64,000 nucleotides of DNA from Alnus glutinosa (lineage: Eukaryota > Streptophyta > Magnoliopsida > Fagales > Betulaceae): contig NC_084898.1 of NCBI RefSeq assembly GCF_958979055.1, positions 5,431,001-5,495,000 of the forward strand, read 5' to 3'. Below the pieces are notes generated by a model that was not told where the DNA came from, did no database searches, and was given only the letters and a program-made list of their open reading frames with translations. Positions within the stretch are counted from its first letter, which is position 1. Each line of letters opens with the position of its first letter. Below, in pieces: positions 11,010 to 22,471 of the stretch. The position numbers were made by a program, and so were the translations under genes.

Positions 11010-11300
11010 TATGGTTCGTTTGAATTAATGATTTCAAAATGTGCGATTTGAAAAAATGATTTTTAAAAACATAGTTAAACGTTTGACAAAATCGCATTTG
11101 GCCTTTAAAATCGCCTGTTAGTCTTTAGAATTTTACGTTTTCAAAAAAGCACAATCTTCCATGCGATTTGAAAAAATAGATTTTCTGCGTTTTTAAATTT
11201 TAATTTTTTAAAAACACAATTCTCAAAAAATTCATTTTCTACAATTTAGTTTAAAATCGCACTTTTAGTCCTATGAAATTGTTATTTCAAATGCACCCTT
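11010..11300. mobile_element. Degraded MITE between the two hAT elements
   Basis: Begins near GGTTCGTTTGAATTAATG and ends near CATTTCAAATGCACC, with AAAATCGCA words on both arms (11090, 11250). Related sequence lies at 55745-55945 in the SPPL gene. No target duplication was resolved. Confidence 0.45.
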
Positions 11301-11431
11301 ACAAGTCAAGGGATTCACACCCCATAACCCAAAGAGACCGAAACCAAATAACAATTAACTCAAAAATAAGTAGCTTAAAAAAAAAAAAAAAAAAATTGGT
11401 GAGATAACATTTAAGGAGGATGGTTGCTAGC

Positions 11432-12168
11432 TAGGGGTGAAAAGGCGATTGCGGTTAACGATTATTGGCTAAAACTGCTAACCGCAACCGCCTAGCGATT
11501 ATCAGAAACCTGCAAACCACCTCCGACAACCGGCAACCGGTTTTATGTTTTTTTTTTGTTCGACCTTTTTGCTGTAGGTGTCCAACGCCGATCGCCAATT
11601 ATACAACAAAGATTCAGATCGTCAATCACAAAAATTCAAATCTAAGACCTAGAATAAAAAATCAAGGCATAAATATTCAAATCTAAGAAGCAATAAAAGA
11701 AAATATGTTCGTAGGAGCTCATATCTCACCGAAAACGGTGTTGATGGGGTTCATGGCAACCTGGTTTGTGGCGACTAGCTGCATTGTCAAACGCTACATA
11801 TCGGACCATCAATGAAGGCGACACAGGATGGCTTTGTTTTGTCACTCTGGTCGTTGGCAATGATCTCATTGACGACACGATCGTGTTGTAGAGAGAGAGA
11901 GATGAGAGCAGACTGAGAGAGTGAGAGTCGAGAGAGAGGGGAGGATGAGAGCATATTGATTGATTTTTATTTTTATTATTATTATTATTTTAAAACCCTA
12001 TACCTCCGAACGACGTTGTTTTATATATATATATATATAGGCAGTTAGCTAACTGCCTTTGTAAAAATTATAACTATCCTTATAGGGCAGTTAGCGGTTT
12101 TAACGGTTTTACAGTTGTACCGTTAGTGGTTAGCGGACGGTTATTATAGGAAGATTATTTCACCCTTA
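11432..12168 (-). mobile_element. Non-autonomous hAT-like element 2, inverted copy
   Basis: Starts TAGGGGTGAAAAGGCG and ends TTTCACCCTTA, with a probable 8 bp target duplication TTGCTAGC (11424-11431) / TTACCAGC (12169-12176), 6 of 8 matching. It is the same family as the element at 10180 but in reverse orientation, about 440 bases apart. It contains the same HSP70 segment on the minus strand, so capture happened before the copies spread. Confidence 0.75.
11730..11873 (-). pseudogene. HSP70 exon 1 fragment (captured, second copy)
   Basis: On the minus strand the blocks NEIIANDQSDKTKPS, then VAF, and in a shifted frame ATNQVAMNPINTVF match HSP70. The homology ends TTCG followed by GTGAGA at 11729, an intact-looking splice donor, as expected for the exon 1/intron 1 border of plant HSP70 genes. 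It shares the family frameshift with the copy at 10482, so the lesion predates the split or was present at capture. Confidence 0.75.
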
Positions 12169-12176
12169 TTACCAGC

Positions 12177-13099
12177 AAGGCTTAGAAAATTATTACACTT
12201 TCAGTTCTGGTTTCAGTAGCAATAAAATATTGAGTCTAAATGTGTGATAATTATTGGGATTGGCTGCAATCACCTGTTCGGATTGTAGTCCGACAATTTA
12301 TTTATCCAAACAGGCGTTTAAGTTTAAGTAGTTCAAAATCTATTCAGACACGTGATTCTTATAAGAACTTTTTTGTATTATCCGGCTAGTTGCATTGCAA
12401 TATGGACAGATAATTACAAAAATAAATCTCAATCTGTCTGAATAATGAGCTCTTGGTAAAATATTTCTACAATTTGTCCATCGAAAATAACCACAACCCA
12501 CTTCAACATTATTATCAAAATAAAAAGTAGTTGATCTATTTTTGAAAAATATGGTGGTATTTAACTAATTTTACACATAATTTTTTTTTAAAATTAATAA
12601 ATTTAATTATTTTTCTCCTCCTCCATAGTCAGCCATGACGTTTCTTTTTTCAAGAAGGTTCTAATATAATTTCTTAGTATGTGAAACGAAGAGTACTCCA
12701 AGACCAAGAAAAAGAACCACAATTGCTTAAAGCATAATGATAATAATATTAATATATAATTTTGGAAGTTGCCGTTAAAGAACACAGCAAAAACAAATAT
12801 CCCATGCGCCTCGGAACACGTTACGACCGTGTTCCTCCACGCCACTCGTTGACAAAACACGAACACTAACATCATCGTAGTCAGACTGACGGTCGGGATG
12901 ACCCAGTCCCACGTTGTTAGTATACATCAAGCGTCTCAGGTGGGTCTTCCTGTTTTCAATAATTTTTTTTTTTTTTTTTTGAAGAGTCTTGTTTTCAATA
13001 ATTAATCACTCAAAAGGTTTCAGACAAACCCAAAAAAAATATATATAAAAAAATAAAAAATAAAAAATCTCTCTCTATCTGAAAAGTGTTTCCTATCTA
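12177..13099. promoter_or_regulatory. Upstream region of the YODA gene
   Basis: No gene could be supported. The minus frame at 12603-12875 has no recognisable domain. The region is AT-rich with short homopolymers; the core promoter of the kinase gene should lie just before the CT-rich leader at about 13100. No convincing TATA box was singled out. Confidence 0.35.
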
Positions 13100-13103
13100 T
13101 GAA

Positions 13104-13134
<31 letters not shown>

Positions 13135-15050
13135 TTTCAGCTTCTCTGCTTTTTCTTCTTTGGTGTTTGGGACATTCTGAGCTGCTGCTGGTGCAAGACG
13201 GTCTTGGTTTTTGGGGCTGTACATATTACACTGTAGTACTGTAAGTGTTTGTTAGGGCTTTGGTTTTGGTGCTTTGAGCTGACTTTAGCTGCAAAGTTTG
13301 ATCATTTTAATCTGGGTTCTTTTGTTATGCGTGGTTCTGTTGGGGTTTTCAACTGGGGAGGTGTTGCTCACTGTGTTTGAAGGAATCTCTCTGTGCTTTT
13401 GTTGCTTGAATTGTGAGTGGTTTTGGTGTTTCCAAGTTGGAAATTTTCAATTTGAGCTGAAGTTGGAGATGGGTTTTGATTTTTGTCATGCTTCGTGATT
13501 TAATTTGTGTGAATGAGTTTTTTATTTTTTTTATTTTTTTATTTTATTTTATGGGTACTAATTTTGGTGAATTGTGGGATTGATATTTGTTGACATAAAT
13601 GGTTGAATAGTTAGATCTGTGTTGAAAGACTCTGATTTGGGTTCTTGAGCTTGAGTGCAATATATCAATATCGTCAAAGTGCCAAGTAGTAAAGGATGGA
13701 TCTGTTTCGATAATGATATAGGAGTGTCAATGTATAATGTGCTAGAGCAAATTGTATTGCTGAGTGTATATGCATTTTTTTTAATATTTAAAAACTGACA
13801 TGGAATGAGCTATTGATGTTGAAGAGCTGGTTTGGTTCTCATTGGGAAATGCTTTCTGAATACGGATTAGGCATTGCAAGCCTAAGTTTGCCAATGAAAC
13901 AGAAATTAGATGACTAAAAATTTAAAGCCGATGAATTTGGGTTGAATGGTTTACAAGGGTTTCATTGGTTTAGCTACTGAGTTTAATTAGAGAAATGTGG
14001 GTTCCTTTACACAAACTGATAATTTTAACATCAATGTAACTTTATCCCGAGAATATGGGGTTTTTTAGGGTAGACTGTTAGTGTGATCCATCTTGGTTAG
14101 AAAGTATTACTGACTGTTCTGTTAGCTTGATGCCAATCCATTTTGAAATGATGTGTGATTTCTAGCTGAGCATTTGGTGGCAGAGAATGGTTTGCCATGA
14201 TATTTCAATCTTAGTTGAGATCTGTTAGCAAGTGAAGAAACCTACTAGATAGATTAAGCTCTTTAAATTCATATAACCAAGTAGAAATCCTTGGCGGTTT
14301 GCCTTTCATAAGGTACGGTCTAGACAAAGTGGATGGAAAACCCATTTCAATATAGGAATTGCATTCATCCCTGTGGTATTTTGATTGACATGCATCTGAT
14401 AATCATTATAGACTTTGCAAAGTGCCAAAAATAACTCCAGCTGCCTCCCGAAAACCATGGCAAATCTAACCTCTTTCTACCTTTAGGGTTAACAAACCAT
14501 GTGTTTGGAAGATGCTGGAAAAAAAAATTCAAAAAGTGCGGGTTTGATAGATTTCACTTCCAGACAAGGGATCCGAGCACATGGGTCTATAGTGGGGCAT
14601 AGTGGGAATTATCCTCGAGACATTCCATTGTTGCTGCTCATTTGTTGAGTTCTCCAACTATTGTTCATGTATACTTAATTTTATAGGTTTAATATTTGAA
14701 GATGTAATATTCGTATCCATTTCTTTGGTATTGTTTTGGGTGAAATCTGACAAGAAATCCTTCTGTACAGGTCCTTATAGAGTACAATGTCTTTTGAGCC
14801 ACCCTACTCTGGTTGATGCTCCAGAAAAGAGCTGGATGGTTGTCTGTGCTCTGTTTATGTGGAGATTTTTTGGATAAGGCTATTGAATTAGATCTCATAA
14901 TTGCTGACATATCAGGTCCAAATCTGGTTGTTGACTTGGTGTACATTTTATGGCTTATCTATAACCAAGGAGTGTATTGTAACTCAGAAGTTGGCCTTCA
15001 TTTCTGTATTTTTTTTTTCCTTCGCTTTTCTGTAAGTTTGTTGCATAACC
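13100..15050 (+). promoter_or_regulatory. YODA 5' leader with probable long leader intron
   Basis: A (CT)n tract at about 13104-13130, typical of plant 5' UTRs, is followed by CTGTAAGTG near 13239, a good donor. A polypyrimidine run at about 15008-15031 and AG at 15036 lie just before the start codon at 15051. I infer a leader intron of about 1.8 kb; an alternative acceptor is TGTACAG near 14770. Open frames here (14602-15121 on both strands) are not convincing genes. Confidence 0.5.
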
Positions 15051-18000
15051 ATGCCTCCATGGTGGGGAAAGTCTTCATCCAAAGATGCAAGGAAGAAAGC
15101 AAACAAGGAAAGCTTCATTGATACAATTACCCGAAAATTTATGAGTGCATCTGAAGAAAAGTGCAACAGTAGATCAGGAGGCTCTCAGGGACGCAGTAGT
15201 GACACTGTTTCAGAAAGAGGATTTCGATCCAGGCTGCCTTCAAGATCACCGTCGCCCTCAACACAAGTGCCACGCTGTCAAAGTTTTGCAGAAAGATCTC
15301 ATGCCCAACCACTTCCACTTCCTGGGGTACACCTTCCTAGTATTGGGCGTACTAACTCTGGAATTATTGCATCATCAACGCCAGGATTTGACAGAGGCTC
15401 TAAGCCGCTATTTTTGCCCCTTCCAAGACCTGGATGTGTCTCAAACAACAGGGCGGATCCTGCAGATACTGAGGCTGATATAGCCACTGCTTCTGTTTCT
15501 AGTGATAGCACAACTGATAGCGACGATCCATCCGATTCACGACTTCTTAGCCCCCTGGCTTCTGACTATGAAAATGGAAACAAAACCACTGCCAACAGCC
15601 CTTCGAGGTTAGTCTGCTCTTATGTCATTTAAAGTAATGGTTTTTGTTTTGGGCTACGATGATCGCATAATTGACTATGGTGATGGATGCATCATACTTA
15701 TATATCAATTCTCTCTCTCCCCTGTTCCATTCCTGACTATTTTTTCTTTACCTTTGCTGAAGTGTAATGCACAAGGATCAATACCCTGTTGCCAATCAAA
15801 AGAACTCAAGAGAGATGTTGAAACCAGCTAATCTTTTATTCAACAATCAAATTCCCTCTACATCACCTAAACGGAGACCTTTAAGTGCGCATGTGCAAAA
15901 TTTACAGATTCCTCCCCACAGTGCTTTCTGTAGTGCTCCAGACAGCTCGATGTCAAGTCCTTCTAGAAGTCCGATGAGAGTGTTTGGGCCTGAGCAAGTT
16001 ATGAGCTATGGTTACTGGACAGGAAAATCTTATCCAGAGATAGCTTCTGGCCAGTGCTCTAGTCCAGGTTCAGGTTATAATTCTGGGCATAATTCAGTAG
16101 GGGGGGATATGACGGGACAGCTGTTTTGGCCACACAGCAGGTGTAGTCCTGAGTGTTCTCCAATTCCTAGTCCCAGAATGACAAGTCCAGGTCCCAGCTC
16201 CAGAATACACAGTGGTGCTGTCACCCCTCTGCATCCACGAGCTGGAGGAGCTGCCACTGATTCGCCTACAACCCGGCCTGATGATGGGAAACAACAAAGC
16301 CACCGTTTGCCCCTTCCTCCATTAACAATTTCAAATTCTTGTTCTTTTTCTCCCACATATACATCAGCTACAACTTCCCCGGTTCCACGCAGTCCTGGCA
16401 GGGCAGAAAATCCTACAAGCCCTGGTTCTCGCTGGAAGAAGGGACGTCTGCTGGGGAGGGGTACATTTGGACATGTATATCTTGGTTTTAACAGGTCCGT
16501 AGCCAAAGGAGATGTATGCCTAACTGTTATTTTTAAGAGTAATTCTATATGCAAGACTCTTATCATCCTTTTATCCCCCCAAATGTGACATGGCTTTTGA
16601 AATCACCATTGAATTTGAGATGGATCACTATTAAATTTTGATCCAATGATGATTTTAAAAATCATGTCACATTTGGGGGATAAGAGTCTTGTATATAGCA
16701 TTACTCAATTTTTAATGTATATTTATATATATTGCTCTGCTTGTTTCTCACCATTGCATGTATGACATTAATGATGTTGTCCGCCACAACTTTAGCAATC
16801 TAGTATGAGATTGAAATCGGTGGTTATTCTTAGGTATCATGCATCAGGGAATTACACTTATATTTATTTTACTTTATTATTGAATCTTAGATTGATGGTG
16901 TCTTCAGACTCAAAATTGAGTTCTATGATTGTTTACATGCCATAGAATTGAAGTTAATTCATTATTTATTGTGTACAATTTCTTTTTACTTATCAAAAAA
17001 AAAAAAAAAACTTTTTGCATGTCTCATTTGATTTAATTTTTGGGCCTTAGTGAAAGTGGCGAGATGTGTGCTATGAAAGAGGTAACTCTGTTTTCAGACG
17101 ATGCAAAATCAAAGGAAAGCGCACAGCAGCTGGGGCAAGTAGGTTTTCTTTGGTAGATTTGGCAGAAATTTTATAGCATAACAACAAGAATATATACTTT
17201 TCCTTTTTTGAGAAGTTTGAGGTGATTTCATACTTATCAGTGGCATCTAACAGGAAATTGCGCTGCTAAGTCGCTTGAGGCACCCAAATATAGTACAGTA
17301 TTATGGATCTGAGAGTGTAAGTTGTTTGTGCCTTTTGGCTTCATTTTAAATATGACTATTCTTACAAGCTTGCTGTGATCCATGTCAAGGAGCTTGTCAT
17401 TATGAAAAATGATTGGTTATCATTATTGTTTGAACTTCCAAACTACTGAGCCTTTTTGGATGTTGCAGTACTTTATTTTAAGTCAGTAAACCTTGACTAT
17501 TTACTTATTTAATGCATACCTTTTTAAGGTTTTGTCCACTTAAAGTAATGTTTGACCAATTGAGGCAATTGATGCTTCAGATTGTTTTTAACTTTCTTTT
17601 TTCTCGTTTTATTGTGCAGGTAGATGACAAACTATACATATATCTAGAGTATGTATCTGGTGGTTCCATCTATAAACTGCTTCAAGACTATGGTCAGTTT
17701 GGTGAAATTGCTATTCGCAGTTATACTCAACAAATTTTGTCAGGGCTTGCATATCTACATAATAAACACACTGTCCATAGGTGAGTTTGGTTAATATGGT
17801 TCCTAAGTTTGATTGTTCTCTGAACATTATCTATTGGTTAATCTTGTTGGCCTTTGTGTTTTCATCATTTTGGAACGTCATTTGTGGTAATTGGTAATTT
17901 GTAATTTGTAACTCTGATTAGGGACATCAAAGGAGCAAATATTCTGGTAGACCCCAGTGGCAGGGTGAAATTGGCAGATTTTGGGATGGCAAAGCATGTA

Positions 18001-20606
18001 AGAGCATTCATATGCAGTTTTTTGTAGTTTCTTTGTAAATCCTATCACACCAACAAACAATAACATGTTACACTTAAGCTGATATAATTTCTTTTGTCAG
18101 TACAGTTGGTTTCAAAAAAGATGGTAACATTGATATGTTATGCTATAGATGAGAAGAAATGCTGCAAAAGCTTTATCAGTTACTTAGATCTTTAGACTTT
18201 CTCAGAGAAGAGCGGAAAGAATCTGGTTAAAAAAATAATAAAAAATTTTACTTATCAAAAAAAGAATCTGGTTAAAAATGGACTTGCCAAGTGGGCACTA
18301 AGTAACCTGGTTTAGGTCAGATTTGAATACTTAAACCATGACTTCGGGTTCTGATCTAGCTTTTCTGAAAATAATTTGCAGATTACTGGGCAGTCTTGTC
18401 CTTTGTCATTCAAGGGAAGCCCCTACTGGATGGCACCTGAGGTCAGCATTGTTTTCTTGTCACACTCGTGTCACCCTATTTTATGTGCTTCCTAGTAATA
18501 GTTTTTAGTTTCATCAATTTACCTATCAAAAAAAAGTTTTTTAGTTTCATCAATTGTGTAGGTTATCAAGAATTCAAATGGTTGTAATCTTGCTGTTGAT
18601 ATATGGAGTCTTGGGTGCACTGTTATAGAGATGGCTACAACAAAACCACCGTGGAGCCAGTATGAAGGGGTTAGTGAAAACTGGATACTAAGGCTTAAAT
18701 ATTATGATTTCTAGTATATTGCATTCAAAGTATGCAAGTCCTTAATAGTAATAAAATCCATTTGTCAGTGAAAGCTGCATGGCAGACATGGATTGTTTTA
18801 ACATGTTTTCTTGTGTTGTGTGCTTCTTCAAAGGTTGCTGCTTTGTTTAAGATTGGAAACAGCAGGGAACTTCCTCCAATTCCTGATCATCTATCAGAGG
18901 ATGGAAAGGATTTTGTGAGGCTGTGTTTACAGCGCAATCCAATACAGCGTCCTAATGCTGCTCAGCTTTTGGAGCATGCTTTTGTTAAGAATGCTGCGCC
19001 ACTGGTAAGACCCGTTTTGAGTGCTGATCCTTCTGATGCACCACCTGTGGTTACAAATTCAGTGAGATTTCTGGTACAAGCATAATTTTTTTTCCTCTCA
19101 GAAGTCATGATCAATATATTATTGATGCCATCAGCTGCATATATGTAAAGCATTGTTGTTTATTATTAGTCTGTTTTTGAGAGGGTTTCCAAATTTACTT
19201 GATCTAATGATGGAGTATCACAAAGCAGTCATACTTTGAGAACTTGGCTGAATGGAATTTTAGAATTTTCATTTGGCAGAAGGGTAAGTGAATTGTTGCA
19301 TCATTGTTTTCTGATCTGTTACATAATGATTGCATAGATGTTGTGTATCTATTTCAATGTTTGTTCACGGAATCAGTTTATAAGTTGACACTTCCAATGC
19401 TTCCAATCTTCTTCATATATTAGTTTGTGACTATTATGTGGAAACAAACACTTATATTATGTTACTAACGCTGACGCGGTTAGCTTGTCAACTTCCATAA
19501 CTTAGATGCAGAAACACGATTATGTGTGTGTTATGTGATTTCTAGATATTATACTAGTGGTTGAAGTTGTATGATACTTTGGTGCCTTTCAATTGTAGTT
19601 AATCTGTAATTCCTGAAATAAAGAATTGGCTAGTTAACTTAATGCTGGTAAACTTGTCCGGATCTTTAATTAGTTCCGTTTGTTCTCTTATCTGTCTGTT
19701 GCAGTTTCTGTTGGTCTGCCTTCAGTTAACAGTTGGTTTACACACTAAAATCTTCTTTCAGGGCATTGGAAATGCACGAAGTCCTTCATGCGTAGACTCA
19801 GAAGGAGTGGGTATCCATCAGTCTAGAGGCTCAAAAGCTGGTTCAGGATCCAGGTCTTCTCTCTGCCTCTGCTCATAGACGCATACACTTGCATAAAGTG
19901 AAGCCTAGGATGCATTATTAATGTAGTAACAAGTTAAGAACTAATGGCACCTGAGTGGTCTCCTGATGCTTGTACTTTCTATGAAGACTGAGTCACTTCA
20001 GGCATTTTTGTTGACATCACATAAGGCCGTCATTATGTGGGCCTTTCATGACCTTAATAGTCATTTCCTCCACTAAATTTTTCTCTTTTTCCTTCTGTTT
20101 CCAGTGATGCCCATGCGTTAAGGAATAAATCATGCCCAGTTTCTCCCAGGAGCCCTCTTCTACATTCAAGGTCACCACAACATACAAGCGGAAGGACATC
20201 TCCGTCTCCCATTTCTAGCCCTCGCACTGCATCTGGTTCATCCACACCCCGTGCTGGTGGTAGTGGTGCCATCCCATTTCATCACCCACAGCAACCAGCA
20301 ACCTACGTGCATGAGGGTGTAGCAATGATACAAAGAAGCCAAAACAGTTTCTATGCTAATGGCAGCACCCCCTATGTCGAGCCAAACCCTGACCTATCAA
20401 GGGGGATGTCACAAGCTTCTTATGCCTTCCGTGATATAATTTCATCTGATAATGGTGCTCTTGGAAACCTACCAGGACGGCCTCTCCGAGGGGACACCAG
20501 GGAATTGTACGATAAGCAGGTCTTAACAATGGAACACTTAAAGCAAAATTCTTCCTTGGAACTTAAGCCCAGCTCACCAATGCTTGGTCGTAACAATGGA
20601 ATCTGA
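15051..20606 (+). CDS. YDA: YODA-type MAP kinase kinase kinase
   Basis: Eleven exons: 15051-15607, 15763-16494, 17051-17138, 17254-17316, 17620-17780, 17922-17997, 18382-18441, 18562-18669, 18834-19073, 19762-19853, 20105-20606. They give 892 residues, close to Arabidopsis YDA. The N-terminus ([11 protein letters not shown], then [12 protein letters not shown] and RCQSFAER) is characteristic of the family. The kinase domain spans about 410-665: glycine loop from Gly417, catalytic Lys439, HRDIK with Asp535, DFG with Asp553, and APE at 577-579. A Ser/Pro-rich regulatory N-terminal half and a Ser-rich tail flank it. YODA kinases act upstream of MKK4/5 and MPK3/6 in stomatal and embryo patterning and receive brassinosteroid and ERECTA signals. 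All motifs are intact. Several introns carry small transposon remnants. Confidence 0.95.
16537..16706. mobile_element. Fold-back MITE in YODA intron 2
   Basis: Almost wholly palindromic: GAGTAATTCTATATGCAAGA at the left is mirrored by TCTTGTATATAGCATTACTC at the right, continuing through CTCTTATC...CCCCAAATGTGACATG. About 170 bp. A relative sits at 36616-36785 in the TIC32-like copy B. Confidence 0.8.
18216..18278 (+). mobile_element. Ultra-short LINE tail with TSD (YODA intron 6)
   Basis: An 18 bp direct repeat, AAAGAATCTGGTTAAAAA, occurs at 18216-18233 and 18261-18278 and encloses only 27 bases ending TTTTACTTATCAAAA. TTACTTATC followed by A-run is the 3' end of the L1-type LINEs in this window (29950-29960). 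Best read as an extremely 5'-truncated LINE insertion. Confidence 0.75.
18501..18555 (+). mobile_element. Ultra-short LINE tail with TSD (YODA intron 7)
   Basis: A near-perfect direct repeat, GTTTTTAGTTTCATCAATT (18501-18519) and GTTTTTTAGTTTCATCAATT (18536-18555), encloses 16 bases, TACCTATCAAAAAAAA, again a LINE 3' tail. The duplication ends 6 bases before the exon 8 acceptor AG, so the insertion remodelled the acceptor's upstream sequence. Confidence 0.75.
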
Positions 20607-22471
20607 TTTACATGTGAATACCTGACAAGAGCAAGATTCCGGGCCATGTAAGATTCTTTCCAATGCTTGAAGGGCATCATATTCATGGCCGATATCACAA
20701 ATTTGTACTTTAGCAATTCAAGTTGGGGAAGTAATTGAATAAGTTTGGATCTTTTGGAAGCCTAAATGATGGGGGAGAGACATGATATTCTAATTCCCTC
20801 AGTACTCAGGTTGATTAGTTCAGATGGTAAGCAATAATTGTAGCAAACAAGGCTATGATTTCTATGTTGGCATTGATTGAAGCGTTCACCCTCATTTTCA
20901 GTATTCCACTGTTATTGACAACTTTGTGTATTTTCCAGTTATCAACTTTAATCACTTCATAGGACTCAAAAGCTGATTGCAAAATGAAATCTTTGATTTT
21001 GCAGGAAAAAAAAAAAAAAAAAAGATGGTCTCTGAAGATCCAACAGTCGGCAGTTCCTTACAATGAAGAACATTTCTGCATGTGTAAAGAAATGTACATT
21101 TTTACCACACCTGAAAAACAGAAAAGGTATAACAGCAATTATGATATGGACCATGAATATTTTTTGCATTGTTCTCTTTTGGAAGGGGTGATTGGTGGTG
21201 GCAGCAGCAAAGAATCTTTTGTACAGAAGGATGGGGGATTAAATTAGTCAAGATTTTGTAAAGATGGCAGGTGAGAAATTTGCCAGGCTTGTATCAGCTA
21301 ATGGGCTGTAATGCTGATACTGTTGTAACTACATTATACCTACATCTAATTGAAGAAATCTAGTTCATATTCTATGTCTTGCTTTCAAGATGCTAGAGAC
21401 AAGGTAAATGATGGGATTAGCCCCAATGACAATTTTGGTTTAATAAGTTGAAGGAAAAAAAAAATTGATCAATTGAAAAACCAACCTGAAAACAAAGAAT
21501 GCTATAAATAAAAGCTAAAAAGCTAGAGTAATAATCATTTAGGAATTTCTGTGGTTTAATTTTTAAAATGATGTATTCATGCAAATACTGATAGTCCTGT
21601 ATTTAGTGTTGAGTATACAAGTATGAGTGTAGAAATGTTAAATCTCACATTGAAAAGATGGTAGTAGTTGTGTTCAAACCTACAAAGTTTAAACTTTTGG
21701 GAGCACTACCTTAAGCTTAAACTTTAGGGTTGAGCAGCATTTGAGCGAAGTCTCTCAGGGTTGATTGTGGCCTGGCCACCTTCGATTGGCTTTGGAGTGG
21801 TTGCGGTTACCCACAATATTCACGTTTACTGCCTTTCTTTCAAAAGAAAAATTCAGGGAAAAAAAAAGAGAAGGATAAATAATATAAGAGTTTTTAGTAA
21901 TTTTTTATTCAATTTCAATTAGAGCATATATGTTGTCACCAAATTAAGGAGTAGGAATAGCTATTTCATTCCACAATCTTCTATTCCCAATAATAACTAT
22001 TTATTTTTGTAATGGAATACTTATTCCGCATAACAAACGAGGCCAAGGGCTTCAAGGATCAACCAGAGTTCTATTAACTAGGTAAGGGAATCAACTCTCT
22101 TAATTCAAAAAAATACAACAATTAAGCATTAATCAAGTGTAAAGTAGATTGAGCATGGATTTGTCGAAAATTTGATTTCGATAACACATTACGAGATTAA
22201 TTAAGCATTCAAGACAGATTTGCCATTATTAAGAATGCACTTTAACAAGGTATTAACGAGTCCAAAGTAGATAAGACTGGTACTGCTACATTCCAAACAA
22301 GGATTTGAACCAACGAACACATCTGTTCACAGGGTAGTGTGCTGTGCTTCTTCTATTCAAACTGTTTTTAGAGCACAAACACTGAACTACTGTAACTTCT
22401 TGTTCAACTGAAAAACTGTCAATCTATTCTAGTTTTATCAGTTCTTATTAAAAGGACAGAGAGAGTACAAC
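20607..22471. other. YODA 3' UTR and intergenic region
   Basis: The YODA 3' UTR starts at 20607; no certain polyadenylation signal was fixed. Frames at 20984-21247 and on the minus strand have no recognisable domain. The stretch 21600-21850 contains repeat-like text (TTAAATCTCACATTG, CCTTAAGCTTAAACTTTAGG) resembling retrotransposon debris. From about 22265 the sequence is homologous to the 3' flank of TIC32-like copy B. Confidence 0.5.

Noticed and set aside
13298..13498. 66-codon ORF in the YODA leader
   Set aside because: It lies in the probable leader intron and has no homology; such frames are expected in T/G-rich introns.
15145..15511. Overlapping ORFs on both strands in YODA exon 1
   Set aside because: Shadows of the YODA coding frame, which runs 15051-15607.
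16985..17015. TTTTTACTTATC followed by A15 in YODA intron 2 as a fourth nano-LINE
   Set aside because: It has the LINE-like tail but no convincing target duplication; only CTTTT is shared by the flanks.
21630..21850. Possible solo LTR or TRIM (TTAAATCTCACATTG resembles the TRIM at 42210)
   Set aside because: No terminal TG/CA pair, repeats or target duplication could be found.
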